Positions 16,921-26,229 of a DNA stretch of 64,000 nt are shown piece after piece (the stretch's first letter is position 1; each line of letters starts with the position of its first letter). A model generated the notes under the pieces. The model was not told the origin of the DNA, did not search any database, and worked only from the letters and a program-made list of their open reading frames with translations. Source of the DNA: Candidatus Kryptobacter tengchongensis (GTDB lineage: Bacteria; Bacteroidota; Ignavibacteria; Kryptoniales; Kryptoniaceae); contig FAON01000013.1 of the NCBI GenBank assembly GCA_001485605.1, forward strand, positions 1 through 64,000. Reading direction: 5' to 3'. The translations under genes and the position numbers were made by a program.

Positions 16921-18438
16921 TCAAAATATATCAAGAACCTTATTTAAATACATTCCAACTTTTCCCTTAGCCATTTCTATCATGCTTGAAATGATCTCCG
17001 TTTTTCTCAACAAATAATAAAACGCTACGAGAAACCAAACAAGAGATATTAAAATGCGTAGATAAAATCTTAAATAAACATCAAAAATAAAAAATTTTAA
17101 GGCGAAACTAAAAAAAATTGGAAACGATAAAAAAGAAAATTTAGCAAATGAAATGATTAGCGATAAAAAGCCTTTCGTCGAAAATATCAAACCTTTATAG
17201 TTTCCATAACCTAAAATAAAAAGAATGAATGTTCTGGCAAAAAAGTTTAAAAAGGTTATATATGAAATTCCGAGCAATCCAAGTCCAGTATTATAAGCCA
17301 AATAATTCAAAAAAAGTATAAATGGAATAAATGCTATATTAACAATAAGAAGTTTTACTTGCTGATTTATAGTAATCAAAAATGTTCCAAGTATCGCACC
17401 AAGTGAAAGGAAGTAGTAAGCAATTGAAAGTTTATCAATATATCTTAAACTTTCTGTATACTTTGGCAGTAAGAAATGGATAAATGGTTCAGCAACTGCG
17501 ATGGTAAGTATTGAAATTAATGGGGTTATGAAAGCAAGAGCAAGCATAGATTCATCAAGAAAAATTTTTATACTTTCTTTGGATTTCGTCTTTCCAAATT
17601 CTTCAATCATTCTCTGACCAACAAACTGTCCAAGAGTTACAGAGACGAAATAAGGTATCATGCCAAATCCGACCGCAACTGAATAATATCCCATTTTTGA
17701 CTTTTCAAAAAGATTTGCAACGGAAAATTTATCTACGCTCATAAGAAATCCGTAAGTAAAGCCAACAAGCAAAATTTGAAAACCAACATTGAGAATTTCC
17801 TTTAAAAGATGAAAATTTACCTTCGGTTTGATTTCTTTCCATATATTTTTCATAGAGAAAATAAAGGCAATTAAAAACGCAAGCGTCATCCCCCAAAAAA
17901 TTCCAACGATTTTAAATTTAAACATCAAAAGAAGCGAAAGCGTTAAGTCAAGAACTGCTTGCACAAGTTGATATATATATGCCTGTTTAAACTTATGCCT
18001 TATCCGATAATATGTTAAAGCAAACATAAAATTTTGATTTAATAAAACAGCAATAGCAGATAAAATGACTGCAGTTTTATTTTCTGTGACTGTCTCAAAC
18101 GGAGAAAGAAAAGAATAAATTATAACGATGAGTAAAAATATAGATGTTATAAAATTTAATCCCCAAAGCCCTGATCTAAGTAATTCCCTTGCCCTTTTTT
18201 CATCACCACTCCCAATTTCATATGGGACAATGCGAGAAAGCCCATCAATTACCCCAAGGTTAGCATAATTCCCATAGGAAAAAAATAGAAAAATAGAACT
18301 GTAAACTCCGAAATCATAAGGACCGAGAAGTTTTGCAAAAATAAAGTTACGAAAGAACAAAATAAATTGAACTAAATACTGCGATACAATCGCAACGGAA
18401 AAATCACTTAATACTTTTCTCCTTGACCATTTCATCAT
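16921..18438 (-). CDS. Polysaccharide flippase (MATE/MOP, Wzx-like)
   Basis: A 505-residue polytopic membrane protein with about 12-14 hydrophobic helices and few charges between them. The N-terminus (FSVAIVSQYLVQFILFFRNF, then LLGPYDFGVYSS) is typical of O-antigen/exopolysaccharide translocases of the MOP superfamily. It would flip lipid-linked glycan units made by the glycosyltransferases just upstream. It overlaps the preceding glycosyltransferase gene by four bases. A 64-bp AT-rich gap separates it from porX. The cargo cannot be told from sequence. Confidence 0.85.
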   Translation of the reverse strand: MMKWSRRKVLSDFSVAIVSQYLVQFILFFRNFIFAKLLGPYDFGVYSSIFLFFSYGNYANLGVIDGLSRIVPYEIGSGDEKRARELLRSGLWGLNFITSIFLLIVIIYSFLSPFETVTENKTAVILSAIAVLLNQNFMFALTYYRIRHKFKQAYIYQLVQAVLDLTLSLLLMFKFKIVGIFWGMTLAFLIAFIFSMKNIWKEIKPKVNFHLLKEILNVGFQILLVGFTYGFLMSVDKFSVANLFEKSKMGYYSVAVGFGMIPYFVSVTLGQFVGQRMIEEFGKTKSKESIKIFLDESMLALAFITPLISILTIAVAEPFIHFLLPKYTESLRYIDKLSIAYYFLSLGAILGTFLITINQQVKLLIVNIAFIPFILFLNYLAYNTGLGLLGISYITFLNFFARTFILFILGYGNYKGLIFSTKGFLSLIISFAKFSFLSFPIFFSFALKFFIFDVYLRFYLRILISLVWFLVAFYYLLRKTEIISSMIEMAKGKVGMYLNKVLDIF

Positions 18439-19616
18439 AATATTGATTCATAGATTTTCTCAATCTTTTTTGCCACATCTTCTGCGTTATAATTTTGAAC
18501 GACAAACTCCCTTGCCTTCTTGCCCATCTCGCTTGCTAACTTTTCATCTATTAAAATTTTCTTCATTGCTTTATAAAGTTCAAGAAAGTCAAACGGTTGA
18601 ACAAGTATAGCTTTATCCTCAACTACTTCAGGTATGGATCCACTCATAGTTGTTATCACTGGTTTCCCACACGCCATGCTCTCAATTAGAACCATCCCAA
18701 ATTGTTCCTGCCACCTTTGAGTAGGAACACTTGGAAGAACAAAAACATCAGCAAGATTGTGGTATTTGGGCATTTCATCATAATCAACTGAGCCAGCAAA
18801 TATAACATTTTTCTCAATGTTTAAGAACTTTGAAAAATCATAAAGCAACTTTCTCAGTTCGCCTGTTCCAACAAGTACAAGTTTAACTTTAGCAGGGTCA
18901 ATGTCTTTATCCCCGAGCAATAGCTTAAATGCGTTCAAAAGAACAATAACTCCCTTATGCCAATGTAATCGTCCGGAAAAAAGAATGATTTTATCGTTCT
19001 TCCCTATTCCCAATTTTTTAACTAAAACTTCAGGCTTTTCCATAGGTTTGAACTTGTTTATATCTACTCCTGGTTTTATTACCCAAACCTTTTCCCCTGG
19101 AAAACCTTCAAGAATAAGAGATAATTTAGCCCTTTCTGATTTTGCAATGATGGCATCAACAGCTTTCTTTAAAATTTCAAACCTTTTGCTTTCTACAAAC
19201 TTATAACCTCGTGAAGCATAAGCAAATGGTATGTTCTGCCATTGAGTTATAACTAATCTACTATTATACTTTAATCTTGCCTTCGCTGCTTGATATGTAT
19301 AATAATATTCAATATCAGCAGAATGGATGATGTCAAAATTCTTTAAAACTTTTTCAAGCCCGAACATTTTCTGCCAGAATAATTCGTAATAAAAAACTCG
19401 CTGGTAAATTTTTCTAAGCTTCAAAATTTTAGGTATTAAAACTTCAAAATCATATACAGAAGGCAAGCGTATTACTTCAAGTTCATCATAAACTGAAAAC
19501 TTATTATTCAACGAGCATATCCCTGTCAATTTAAACTTATCTTTCAATGGGTAATAGTACTGTAATTCAAATTTTGATAGTCCATTTCCCCTGACTAAAG
19601 CAACTTTTCTCATCAT
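18435..19616 (-). CDS. GT4-family glycosyltransferase
   Basis: A 393-residue GT-B fold transferase. The C-terminal half has the GT4 signatures LFSGRLHWHKGVIVLLNAF and the E-x7-E donor-site motif in EQFGMVLIESMACGKPVI, followed by SGSIPEVVEDKAILV. The N-terminal acceptor domain is divergent. It overlaps both neighbours by four bases (ATGA), so it is coupled to the flippase and to the next glycosyltransferase. Donor and acceptor sugars are unknown. The start may be either of two adjacent ATG codons. Confidence 0.88.
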   Translation of the reverse strand: MMRKVALVRGNGLSKFELQYYYPLKDKFKLTGICSLNNKFSVYDELEVIRLPSVYDFEVLIPKILKLRKIYQRVFYYELFWQKMFGLEKVLKNFDIIHSADIEYYYTYQAAKARLKYNSRLVITQWQNIPFAYASRGYKFVESKRFEILKKAVDAIIAKSERAKLSLILEGFPGEKVWVIKPGVDINKFKPMEKPEVLVKKLGIGKNDKIILFSGRLHWHKGVIVLLNAFKLLLGDKDIDPAKVKLVLVGTGELRKLLYDFSKFLNIEKNVIFAGSVDYDEMPKYHNLADVFVLPSVPTQRWQEQFGMVLIESMACGKPVITTMSGSIPEVVEDKAILVQPFDFLELYKAMKKILIDEKLASEMGKKAREFVVQNYNAEDVAKKIEKIYESIL

Positions 19617-20716
19617 TTACCTTTAAGAATTTGAGTTAAGTATTTAAGCTGTTCTTCAAGCTTAAATTTTTTTGAGCGCTCAATTCCAGATAAACTCATT
19701 TTTAGTTTCAGTTCATTATCTTTCAAAACCCTTATTATAGCCAAAGCCATCTCATTTATGTCAGTAGGATTTACCAAAACCCCAGCGTCACCTACAACTT
19801 CAGGAAGGGATGAGGTATTTGAAACGATAACAGGGCAACCGCAAGCCATTGCCTCTAAAGGTGGCAAGCCAAATCCCTCATAAAGTGAGGGATAAACACA
19901 AACATCAACCTCACGAAATAATTTAACTAAATCAGTATCACTCACATATCCAAGATATTTTATATTTTTATTTTCAGCTGTTAATTTACTTAACCTTTCC
20001 CCTAACTCTTTAACCTTCCAACCAATCTTGCCACAAATAATAAGTTCAACATCTGGAATCTCTTTATTAACGATTTCAAAAGCTTTTAGCAATCTATCCA
20101 CTCCCTTTCTTGGTTCAATTGTTCCAACATAAAGAATTTTTTTACCACTAAAATTAACCCTTGCTTCCATCGGTTCTATAAATGAACCCAAATATACAAT
20201 TCTTATTTTGGTTTCCTCTATTCCCCACGATTTGATCAGATCTTTTTTTGTAAATTCGGAATGAACAACATATAAGCTTGGAAATTTTTTAAAAAAAATC
20301 CCAAAAATTTTAAATGAAAGAGATATTATAAAAGGGAAAAAATTGGGATTGTGCCATGCAATTATATCGGGGACAAATTGAATTATTTTTGTCCTCTTCC
20401 CTAAGATGGGATAAAATTTATAAATCAAAATTGCCCAAGGTCTAATGTTCGCAATGACTAAAACAGGATTTTTATAAACAGTTTTTAAAAATTTTCTGAC
20501 ATAAAGTGGAGCTTTTAATAATGATGGTGGGAATGTGTGTATTGTAACTTTATTGCTTTTTATAATGTATTCATGAAAATAAGCTTTGCTCTCTGGTGCG
20601 ACTATATCAATGTGCTCAACCTCAGAATCTTGAATTAAAACTTTAATTAACTCCTCATTTACTCGTTCAATCCCGGTCTTAAATTTAACAAATGAACCAA
20701 TAAATGTTAATCTCAT
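19613..20716 (-). CDS. GT4-family glycosyltransferase
   Basis: A 367-residue GT-B transferase with KILYVGTIEPRKGVDRLLKAF and the E-x7-E motif in SLYEGFGLPPLEAMACGCPV, followed by SNTSSLPEVVGDAGVLV, typical of mannosyl- or rhamnosyl-type GT4 enzymes. It is in the same operon as the flippase and two other GT4 genes, so it probably adds one sugar of the same repeat unit. Its ATG overlaps the stop of the small upstream ORF (ATGA). Confidence 0.9.
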   Translation of the reverse strand: MRLTFIGSFVKFKTGIERVNEELIKVLIQDSEVEHIDIVAPESKAYFHEYIIKSNKVTIHTFPPSLLKAPLYVRKFLKTVYKNPVLVIANIRPWAILIYKFYPILGKRTKIIQFVPDIIAWHNPNFFPFIISLSFKIFGIFFKKFPSLYVVHSEFTKKDLIKSWGIEETKIRIVYLGSFIEPMEARVNFSGKKILYVGTIEPRKGVDRLLKAFEIVNKEIPDVELIICGKIGWKVKELGERLSKLTAENKNIKYLGYVSDTDLVKLFREVDVCVYPSLYEGFGLPPLEAMACGCPVIVSNTSSLPEVVGDAGVLVNPTDINEMALAIIRVLKDNELKLKMSLSGIERSKKFKLEEQLKYLTQILKGK

Positions 20717-20865
20717 AGATTTATAGAAATCAAATCACTTGTTAATTCAGTTTTTAGAGTTGCTAAACTCGTAAGCCAATTTGAAACATCATCAGGTGGA
20801 TAGGTTAAATACATTTCCTTGCCAAAAAAATAGTTTAACTTTATTCTCTTTCCGTTTAAATCCAC
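20713..20865 (-). CDS. 50-codon ORF wedged between two glycosyltransferase genes
   Basis: The frame GTG GAT TTA AAC GGA... gives 50 residues: V/MDLNGKRIKL, then NYFFGKEMYLTYPPDDVSNW, then LTSLATLKTELTSDLISINL. The GTG lies three bases after the TGA of the upstream glycosyltransferase and in the same frame, and its own stop overlaps the next ATG (ATGA). It therefore fills the whole gap with no stop. It has no Shine-Dalgarno site and no recognised domain. It may be a small coupled protein, or a former C-terminal extension of the upstream gene cut off by a nonsense change. Confidence 0.45.
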   Translation of the reverse strand: MDLNGKRIKLNYFFGKEMYLTYPPDDVSNWLTSLATLKTELTSDLISINL

Positions 20866-20868
20866 ATC

Positions 20869-22071
20869 TCAATTTGAAATTAAGTTTTTATAAAAATTAA
20901 CAACACCTTCAGCAAGATTTTCTATATTGAAATTTGACTGAACGAAATTTCTAATGTCAATAACATTTTGACTTTTTAGCTTTTTGAGAGCAAATATAAT
21001 TTGCTCAATGAACTCATCATGTGTATTTGCAATTAAAATAGCTTCACAGTTTGGTATTCCTTCCGCTCCAATTGCAGTCGTAACAACAATTTTCCCCATT
21101 GCTATCGCTTCAATGATTTTAACTCTTATACCACCTCCAGATAAAATTGGGACTATCATTATTCCCTTTGATTTCATAAATTCCCTTGCATCTTCAACTT
21201 CACCAACAAGTTCAACATTTGGAAATTCTTTAACCCTCGTTGAAAACCTCCACAAATGCGGATTTCTCCCAGCGATGTAAAATTTCAAATCTGGAAATCT
21301 TTTATGAACATTCAACCAAACATTTTTTAGAAACCACTCAAGCCCCTGTTGATTTGGAAACCAATCAAGCGCCCCTATAAAGAAAAGAGAATTTAAATCA
21401 ATATTTTCAAAATCTGGTTTGTAATTTTCAACCTCAATACCTGCTGGTGCAACATGTATTGGGATTTTGCATCCATTTTCCCTGAAGATATTTGCATCTC
21501 TTTCAGTGATCGCAACTATACCATCAAATTGATTTAAAACTTTAAACTCGTATTTTCTTAATCTCTTTGATTGAATTAGTAACCAATGTTTTTTAAAAAA
21601 TGATCTCTCCCACTCGGCATATCTTTCAATAATTTCATGTTCCACATTATGGGAACGCAAAATAACCTTTGCTGTTGAATTTTCTCTAATTACCTTTAAA
21701 TATGGTGCTAAATATAAACCCTCAATCTGAACAATATCAAACTTATTATTTCTCAAAATTTGAATAAGTAAATTTTTGAACTTTTCAGAAGACCCGTATC
21801 GCCAAATGTGATATGTAACATCCTGAAATAAATTTACGAAAAAATATAAAGGTTTTATCTTCGTATCAACATCAACCGCATAGAACTTTATCATCTTCCT
21901 TAACTCGTCTGGAATTTTCTCAACATCAAATTTTCTTTTATATGTGTTCATTGCAAGGATTGTAACATCACATCCAAGTCGGGCAAATTCTTTCGCATAA
22001 TTTAAAGTTACAATGCTTCCACCATCTTTAGGTGGATACGGCATCTTATGTGCGAGAATGAGAATTTTCAA
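20869..22071 (-). CDS. GT4-family glycosyltransferase
   Basis: A 400-residue transferase. The N-terminal domain starts MKILILAHKMPYPPKDGGSI with the acceptor-domain pattern of GT4 enzymes acting on lipid-linked glycans (LRSHNVEHEIIERYA). The C-terminal domain has FIGALDWFPNQQGLEWFL and PILSGGGIRVKIIEAIAMGK. It overlaps the YfhO-like gene by 26 bp. It stops at TGA 20869-20871, after which the same frame stays open for another 51 codons. Substrates are unknown. Confidence 0.88.
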   Translation of the reverse strand: MKILILAHKMPYPPKDGGSIVTLNYAKEFARLGCDVTILAMNTYKRKFDVEKIPDELRKMIKFYAVDVDTKIKPLYFFVNLFQDVTYHIWRYGSSEKFKNLLIQILRNNKFDIVQIEGLYLAPYLKVIRENSTAKVILRSHNVEHEIIERYAEWERSFFKKHWLLIQSKRLRKYEFKVLNQFDGIVAITERDANIFRENGCKIPIHVAPAGIEVENYKPDFENIDLNSLFFIGALDWFPNQQGLEWFLKNVWLNVHKRFPDLKFYIAGRNPHLWRFSTRVKEFPNVELVGEVEDAREFMKSKGIMIVPILSGGGIRVKIIEAIAMGKIVVTTAIGAEGIPNCEAILIANTHDEFIEQIIFALKKLKSQNVIDIRNFVQSNFNIENLAEGVVNFYKNLISN

Positions 22072-24628
22072 ATCTGCTTATTCGCAATTTTTTTACATAA
22101 GGTATTAGTGAGATCAAAAGTCCAATGAGAACAGATGCACTTAAAGCTAAGCTGATTTTACTGCCGAGTTCAAACTTATCATCTTGATATATAAAAACGA
22201 TTTCATGTTCGCCGTCGGGAACAACAACTGCCCGAAAAACATAATTAGCTTTGTAAATTGGGGTTTCTTTTCCATCAATATAACATTTCCATTTTGGATA
22301 CCAGGTTTCACTTAAAAACAGAAGATTATTCCCAGTGGCTTTTGCCTTCAAGGTTATCTTCTGAATCTGATATTCTACTACTTCAACATACGCATTTTCA
22401 GCTGGGGGATCTATTTTTAGATTAAGCGTATCTTCAAGGAAAAGAAGATCTTTGGGGTTAAATTCCCCATTTTTCATTTTAAGAAGAATGTTTAAAGGTT
22501 TCTCAACTTGATAACGATTTACAAAAAATGCTCTTGGGAGATAGTTCGGGTTGAATATAACTTTTTTTGTACCATTGAAAACAAGATTTCCATAAATTGA
22601 ATCATACCTATCGCTTATCACATACTTAACATTTAAAATGTTAAGAACAAATGGATTAGTTATCCCTGCTACATCAATCAAATCTTGATAGATTCTCATT
22701 TTTGCACCGTGATAGCCAAATACATTTTGAAGACGATATAAAGCAAGATGATTTGACATAACTGGTTGACCGCCTGAAAGTTCAAGCACTCTGTAAAGTG
22801 TTGTGTCATGTTTTATATATTCAACATAATCAGGTGGATTGTAAATTGATATAAGCTCTTCCTTATTTGAATAATGAAGCACCATACCGTCAACTCGCCA
22901 TAAATCAAAAAATACAATCAACGCGATACCAAAATTGAACGAGTTTAAATTTATTTTACGAAGCGAAAGCAAGTAAATCAAAGCGCTAAGAATAGTAGAA
23001 AGTCCAAGGAAAACTCTCAAATCACTTAAAAAATTATCAAATATAAATTGATAAACATATGGTAAAATTCTGTTAAATAATTCCTGATTTACAAAACCAA
23101 AATTATTCTGGATGACAATGGAAAGCGCTCTATCGGTGGCAAAAAGCGAACGATATATATCAGAGATGAAATTTTTAAATATGATGGAAAATACAAACAA
23201 AGCAAGGGAAAAAATTGTCAGATTTCTAAAAAGAATTTTCGTTTTTTCAGGAAATCCATTTTTGTAAAAATTAAGAATGGAATTTAAACCGTAACCAGCA
23301 AGGAGAGGAACGGAAAACATTACAAGCGATAAAATCATGCTTGGAACTCTGAAACGATTAAAAAAAGGAACATAATAAAAGAACAGATCATAAATTAGCG
23401 GAAACTCTTTGCCAAAGGAGATCAAAAGTGAAAGTAAACTTAAAAAAGTTAGAAATTTAACAAAAGTTTCTTTTCTAAAGTTAAATATAACTCCAATTAC
23501 AGCGAGAAAAACTACAATACCACCAAGATAATTTGCTGCATCTGTAAAAGGCATCGGACCAAAATAAGTATTCAAACGAACCGTTTCCCCACCTGTTAAA
23601 ACACCGTTGTAGTTTCTCCACCCAAATCCATAGGTAGATGGAATTATAAAGGTCAAAACTTCCCCAGGGCTAAATGACCACTGTGTTGCATAATCATAAT
23701 CAAGCCCGGATTTTTGAGTTTCGGATGATCGCCCTTGGATTTTTTCAATTATAGGCGGTTGACCACGAATTGAGTATTTATTGTATTCAAAGACAGGTAA
23801 ATACTTGTCAAGAAAAATTCCAATTGATATAATTGTTGCAAAAACAAAAAGAATAGCAGAGCGAATTAAACCAATTAGATTTTCCTTTTTAAAAATTTTA
23901 ATAGCCAAATATGTTAAATAATATAGCCCGACCGAAAGGTAGATGTAAAACATCATTTGAATATGCGATGCGGAGAAAATAAGCCACAAACTAATGATTA
24001 GGGCTATTAGGTGTATTAATTTTGGTTTTTTTTGTGTTTTTTCAATTAGCAATAACAAATATGGGAAAATTGCCATAGTAATTATCTTCGTTTGATGCCC
24101 AACGGTAATCCACACGATAAAAAAAGTAGAAAAAACCATAGAAAACGCAACGACAAAAGAAATAAATTTGCTCATCCCCAATTGTCTTGAGAGCAGATAA
24201 GTCCCAATTGCCATTATAATTAGATAAAAGACCATATAAAATACGATATCAAATACTTCCCTGCTCGGAAAAAGGCTTGCAATTGTATTAATTATAAAAT
24301 CTTTTATAACACCAATTAGATCAAACGGTCTTTCTGGTCCGACATTTAAACTTGCGTAACCAGGCATACCTGAAAATATATACGGGTTCCATAAAAGTGG
24401 AACCTTTTGAGTTTTTGCATCTTCTGAGAGCGCAGACCAACTTTTAAATGCAACTATATCGCCCGAAATAAAGATTTTTTCATTTACTAAGGCTTCATTA
24501 AAAAAAACAAGCAAAGCGAGAACTATAAGAAGAATGTAAATGATGGAGTGATATTTAGGGTTGATTAATTCATTTGGTGTGATTGTTTTCTTTTCATGAT
24601 ATTTACTTGCTTTTTTCTTTTCAGCCAT
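22046..24628 (-). CDS. YfhO-like large membrane protein (possible lipid-linked sugar transferase)
   Basis: An 860-residue protein with a cytoplasmic N-terminus, around a dozen transmembrane helices, and a soluble C-terminal part (ENAYVEVVEYQIQKITLKAK, then FLSETWYPKWKCYIDGKETP) ending in one more helix. This layout and the ETWYPxWKxYIDGK motif are typical of the YfhO family, GT-C-like membrane proteins implicated in glycosylation of cell-wall polymers. It heads the glycosyltransferase run, so it may transfer a sugar from a polyprenyl carrier outside the membrane. A catalytic role is inference. Confidence 0.8.
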   Translation of the reverse strand: MAEKKKASKYHEKKTITPNELINPKYHSIIYILLIVLALLVFFNEALVNEKIFISGDIVAFKSWSALSEDAKTQKVPLLWNPYIFSGMPGYASLNVGPERPFDLIGVIKDFIINTIASLFPSREVFDIVFYMVFYLIIMAIGTYLLSRQLGMSKFISFVVAFSMVFSTFFIVWITVGHQTKIITMAIFPYLLLLIEKTQKKPKLIHLIALIISLWLIFSASHIQMMFYIYLSVGLYYLTYLAIKIFKKENLIGLIRSAILFVFATIISIGIFLDKYLPVFEYNKYSIRGQPPIIEKIQGRSSETQKSGLDYDYATQWSFSPGEVLTFIIPSTYGFGWRNYNGVLTGGETVRLNTYFGPMPFTDAANYLGGIVVFLAVIGVIFNFRKETFVKFLTFLSLLSLLISFGKEFPLIYDLFFYYVPFFNRFRVPSMILSLVMFSVPLLAGYGLNSILNFYKNGFPEKTKILFRNLTIFSLALFVFSIIFKNFISDIYRSLFATDRALSIVIQNNFGFVNQELFNRILPYVYQFIFDNFLSDLRVFLGLSTILSALIYLLSLRKINLNSFNFGIALIVFFDLWRVDGMVLHYSNKEELISIYNPPDYVEYIKHDTTLYRVLELSGGQPVMSNHLALYRLQNVFGYHGAKMRIYQDLIDVAGITNPFVLNILNVKYVISDRYDSIYGNLVFNGTKKVIFNPNYLPRAFFVNRYQVEKPLNILLKMKNGEFNPKDLLFLEDTLNLKIDPPAENAYVEVVEYQIQKITLKAKATGNNLLFLSETWYPKWKCYIDGKETPIYKANYVFRAVVVPDGEHEIVFIYQDDKFELGSKISLALSASVLIGLLISLIPYVKKLRISRFENSHSRT

Positions 24629-24704
24629 TAATTTACATTTTTTGTTTTGATTTTTTAAAAATTAAAAAAGTTGAATCAAATTTCAAAAGTCCATAACAAA
24701 ATAA

Positions 24705-24729
24705 AAAGGCGGGAGCAAAAGCCCCCGCC
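24705..24729 (-). terminator. Rho-independent terminator of the octaheme cytochrome gene
   Basis: On the minus strand, GGCGGGGGCTTTTGCTCCCGCC forms a strong stem (GGCGGG/CCCGCC with one mismatch, then GC, loop of four) followed by TTTTTATTTTG. It lies 32 bases after the cytochrome stop and separates that gene from the glycan operon. Confidence 0.85.
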
Positions 24730-24760
24730 GTCAAGACAAAACATCTAAAAATGAATGACA

Positions 24761-26146
24761 TTATTTAATTAAAACCATCTTTTTCATATCGTTGAATTCT
24801 GGGGTCATAAGTTTATAAATATATACACCGCTTGGCAAGTTACTCGCATCAAAATTAACCTTGTGAATTCCAGCTGAATATCTTGCGTTAGAAATCAGTG
24901 TTTTAACCTCAATACCTGCTGAATTATAAATCTTTAGAGTTACATTTGTTTCCTTTGGAAGATGGAACTCAATTGTGGTTGTTGGGTTAAATGGGTTTGG
25001 ATAATTTTGCAAGAGCATAAAATTAGATGGGATTAGACTAATACCGTCTTTCACAGAGACAGCCATTGAAAGCTTAGCCATTTGATCAGAAGTCAATGGC
25101 GCAACATATTGGCTCAATTCTTGCCTTAGATCAGTTTCAGATTTTAAAAATACCCACTTAGTTGGATCTGTTGCAGAGGTGTCAACTCGGCCAGTATAAT
25201 CAACAAAATCAAACTTTAAAGATATTTGCCAATCTGGCGGAACTGGTATAACTCCCTTTGTATTTATTAATTTCTTTTGAGCATCATCCCACTTGACAAC
25301 ATAAATTTGTCCAGTTTGATTATAAGTTTGAACATTTGCATTATTGTGGCACTCAGAGCATCTTCTTGTTGAATCCTTAGGCATAATGATATGAGCTCTA
25401 TATGGAGCAATTGTCACGAAAGATTTACCCTGGTAGGTTAACGACATTAAAGTTCCAGAGTAAACCTTTCCCTCTGGCATTCTACGGACAAGAAGCAAGA
25501 AATCACGAATGATGCCATAAGGTCTTTTGATTTTTGCTTGAAGTTCGCTTTCAAAGTGACAATTATAGCATGAAATTACAGTCTTTGCGTGACAAGCAGT
25601 GCAATGCACTTTTTGAGAGTGAATACTATGGGCGGTGTTGGTTGCAAGGGGTGAATGGCAAGTTTCACATCTTACTTCTGTTGCTCCAGGATCAAGCCAT
25701 GAAGCATAAGATGTGCCATCTCCATGCATTTCTTTCTTTGTATGGCATGTCATACATGTGAAACCTTTAGCAAAGTGGACGTCTACCCCTGCATAAAGAG
25801 TCTTTTCATTCTTTTGTCTGCTGTGGCATTTTAAGCAAATATCATCCGGAACCTTTGTTCCCTGACTAAAATTATGACAATCAGAACAATCCGGGGTATA
25901 AGTAGCTGGATCAATTGGTGTTCCATCTGCTTTTGTACCGGGATGACATTTTAAGCAATTTACGTTTTCAACTGGAATATTAGTGATGTTTTCAAAGCCA
26001 CCATTACTTTGCTTATACCAGGTACGTTTTCCCTCTCTTGTTTTGTGAAGGCTTGTTCCAAAATTACTTGGGTCTTGCGCAAAAAGTAAAGATGACAAAA
26101 AGGCTGTCAAAATAAGACCAAAGCTAAAGAGATAAATTTTCCTCAT
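24761..26146 (-). CDS. Secreted octaheme c-type cytochrome with T9SS sorting domain
   Basis: A 461-residue exported protein. Residues 1-23 are a signal peptide (LFA cut). Eight CxxCH haem sites start at residues 64, 87, 104, 131, 160, 182, 193 and 263, with extra His available as axial ligands. Residues ~376-461 are a type A T9SS C-terminal sorting domain (LLQNYPNPFNPTTTIEF, LPSGVYIYKL, end KKMVLIK). It should cross the outer membrane by T9SS and sit on the cell surface, giving a route for electrons to or from outside. It lies 83 bp downstream of the DsrK/HdrD-like gene on the same strand, with AGAGG ahead of the ATG, and is closed by a strong terminator. The electron partner is unknown. Confidence 0.88.
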   Translation of the reverse strand: MRKIYLFSFGLILTAFLSSLLFAQDPSNFGTSLHKTREGKRTWYKQSNGGFENITNIPVENVNCLKCHPGTKADGTPIDPATYTPDCSDCHNFSQGTKVPDDICLKCHSRQKNEKTLYAGVDVHFAKGFTCMTCHTKKEMHGDGTSYASWLDPGATEVRCETCHSPLATNTAHSIHSQKVHCTACHAKTVISCYNCHFESELQAKIKRPYGIIRDFLLLVRRMPEGKVYSGTLMSLTYQGKSFVTIAPYRAHIIMPKDSTRRCSECHNNANVQTYNQTGQIYVVKWDDAQKKLINTKGVIPVPPDWQISLKFDFVDYTGRVDTSATDPTKWVFLKSETDLRQELSQYVAPLTSDQMAKLSMAVSVKDGISLIPSNFMLLQNYPNPFNPTTTIEFHLPKETNVTLKIYNSAGIEVKTLISNARYSAGIHKVNFDASNLPSGVYIYKLMTPEFNDMKKMVLIK

Positions 26147-26229
26147 GGCTTGTTGACCTCTTTTAAGTTTTAGGTTTACTGTTAATAAATTTTGTTTAAA
26201 GAATGAACTGACTATTAACAGGTGCTTGT

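Noticed and set aside
20869-20871. TGA read as selenocysteine or a reassigned codon
   Set aside because: TGA ends many genes here normally, and no SECIS-like hairpin was evident; a simple stop or nonsense change is enough.
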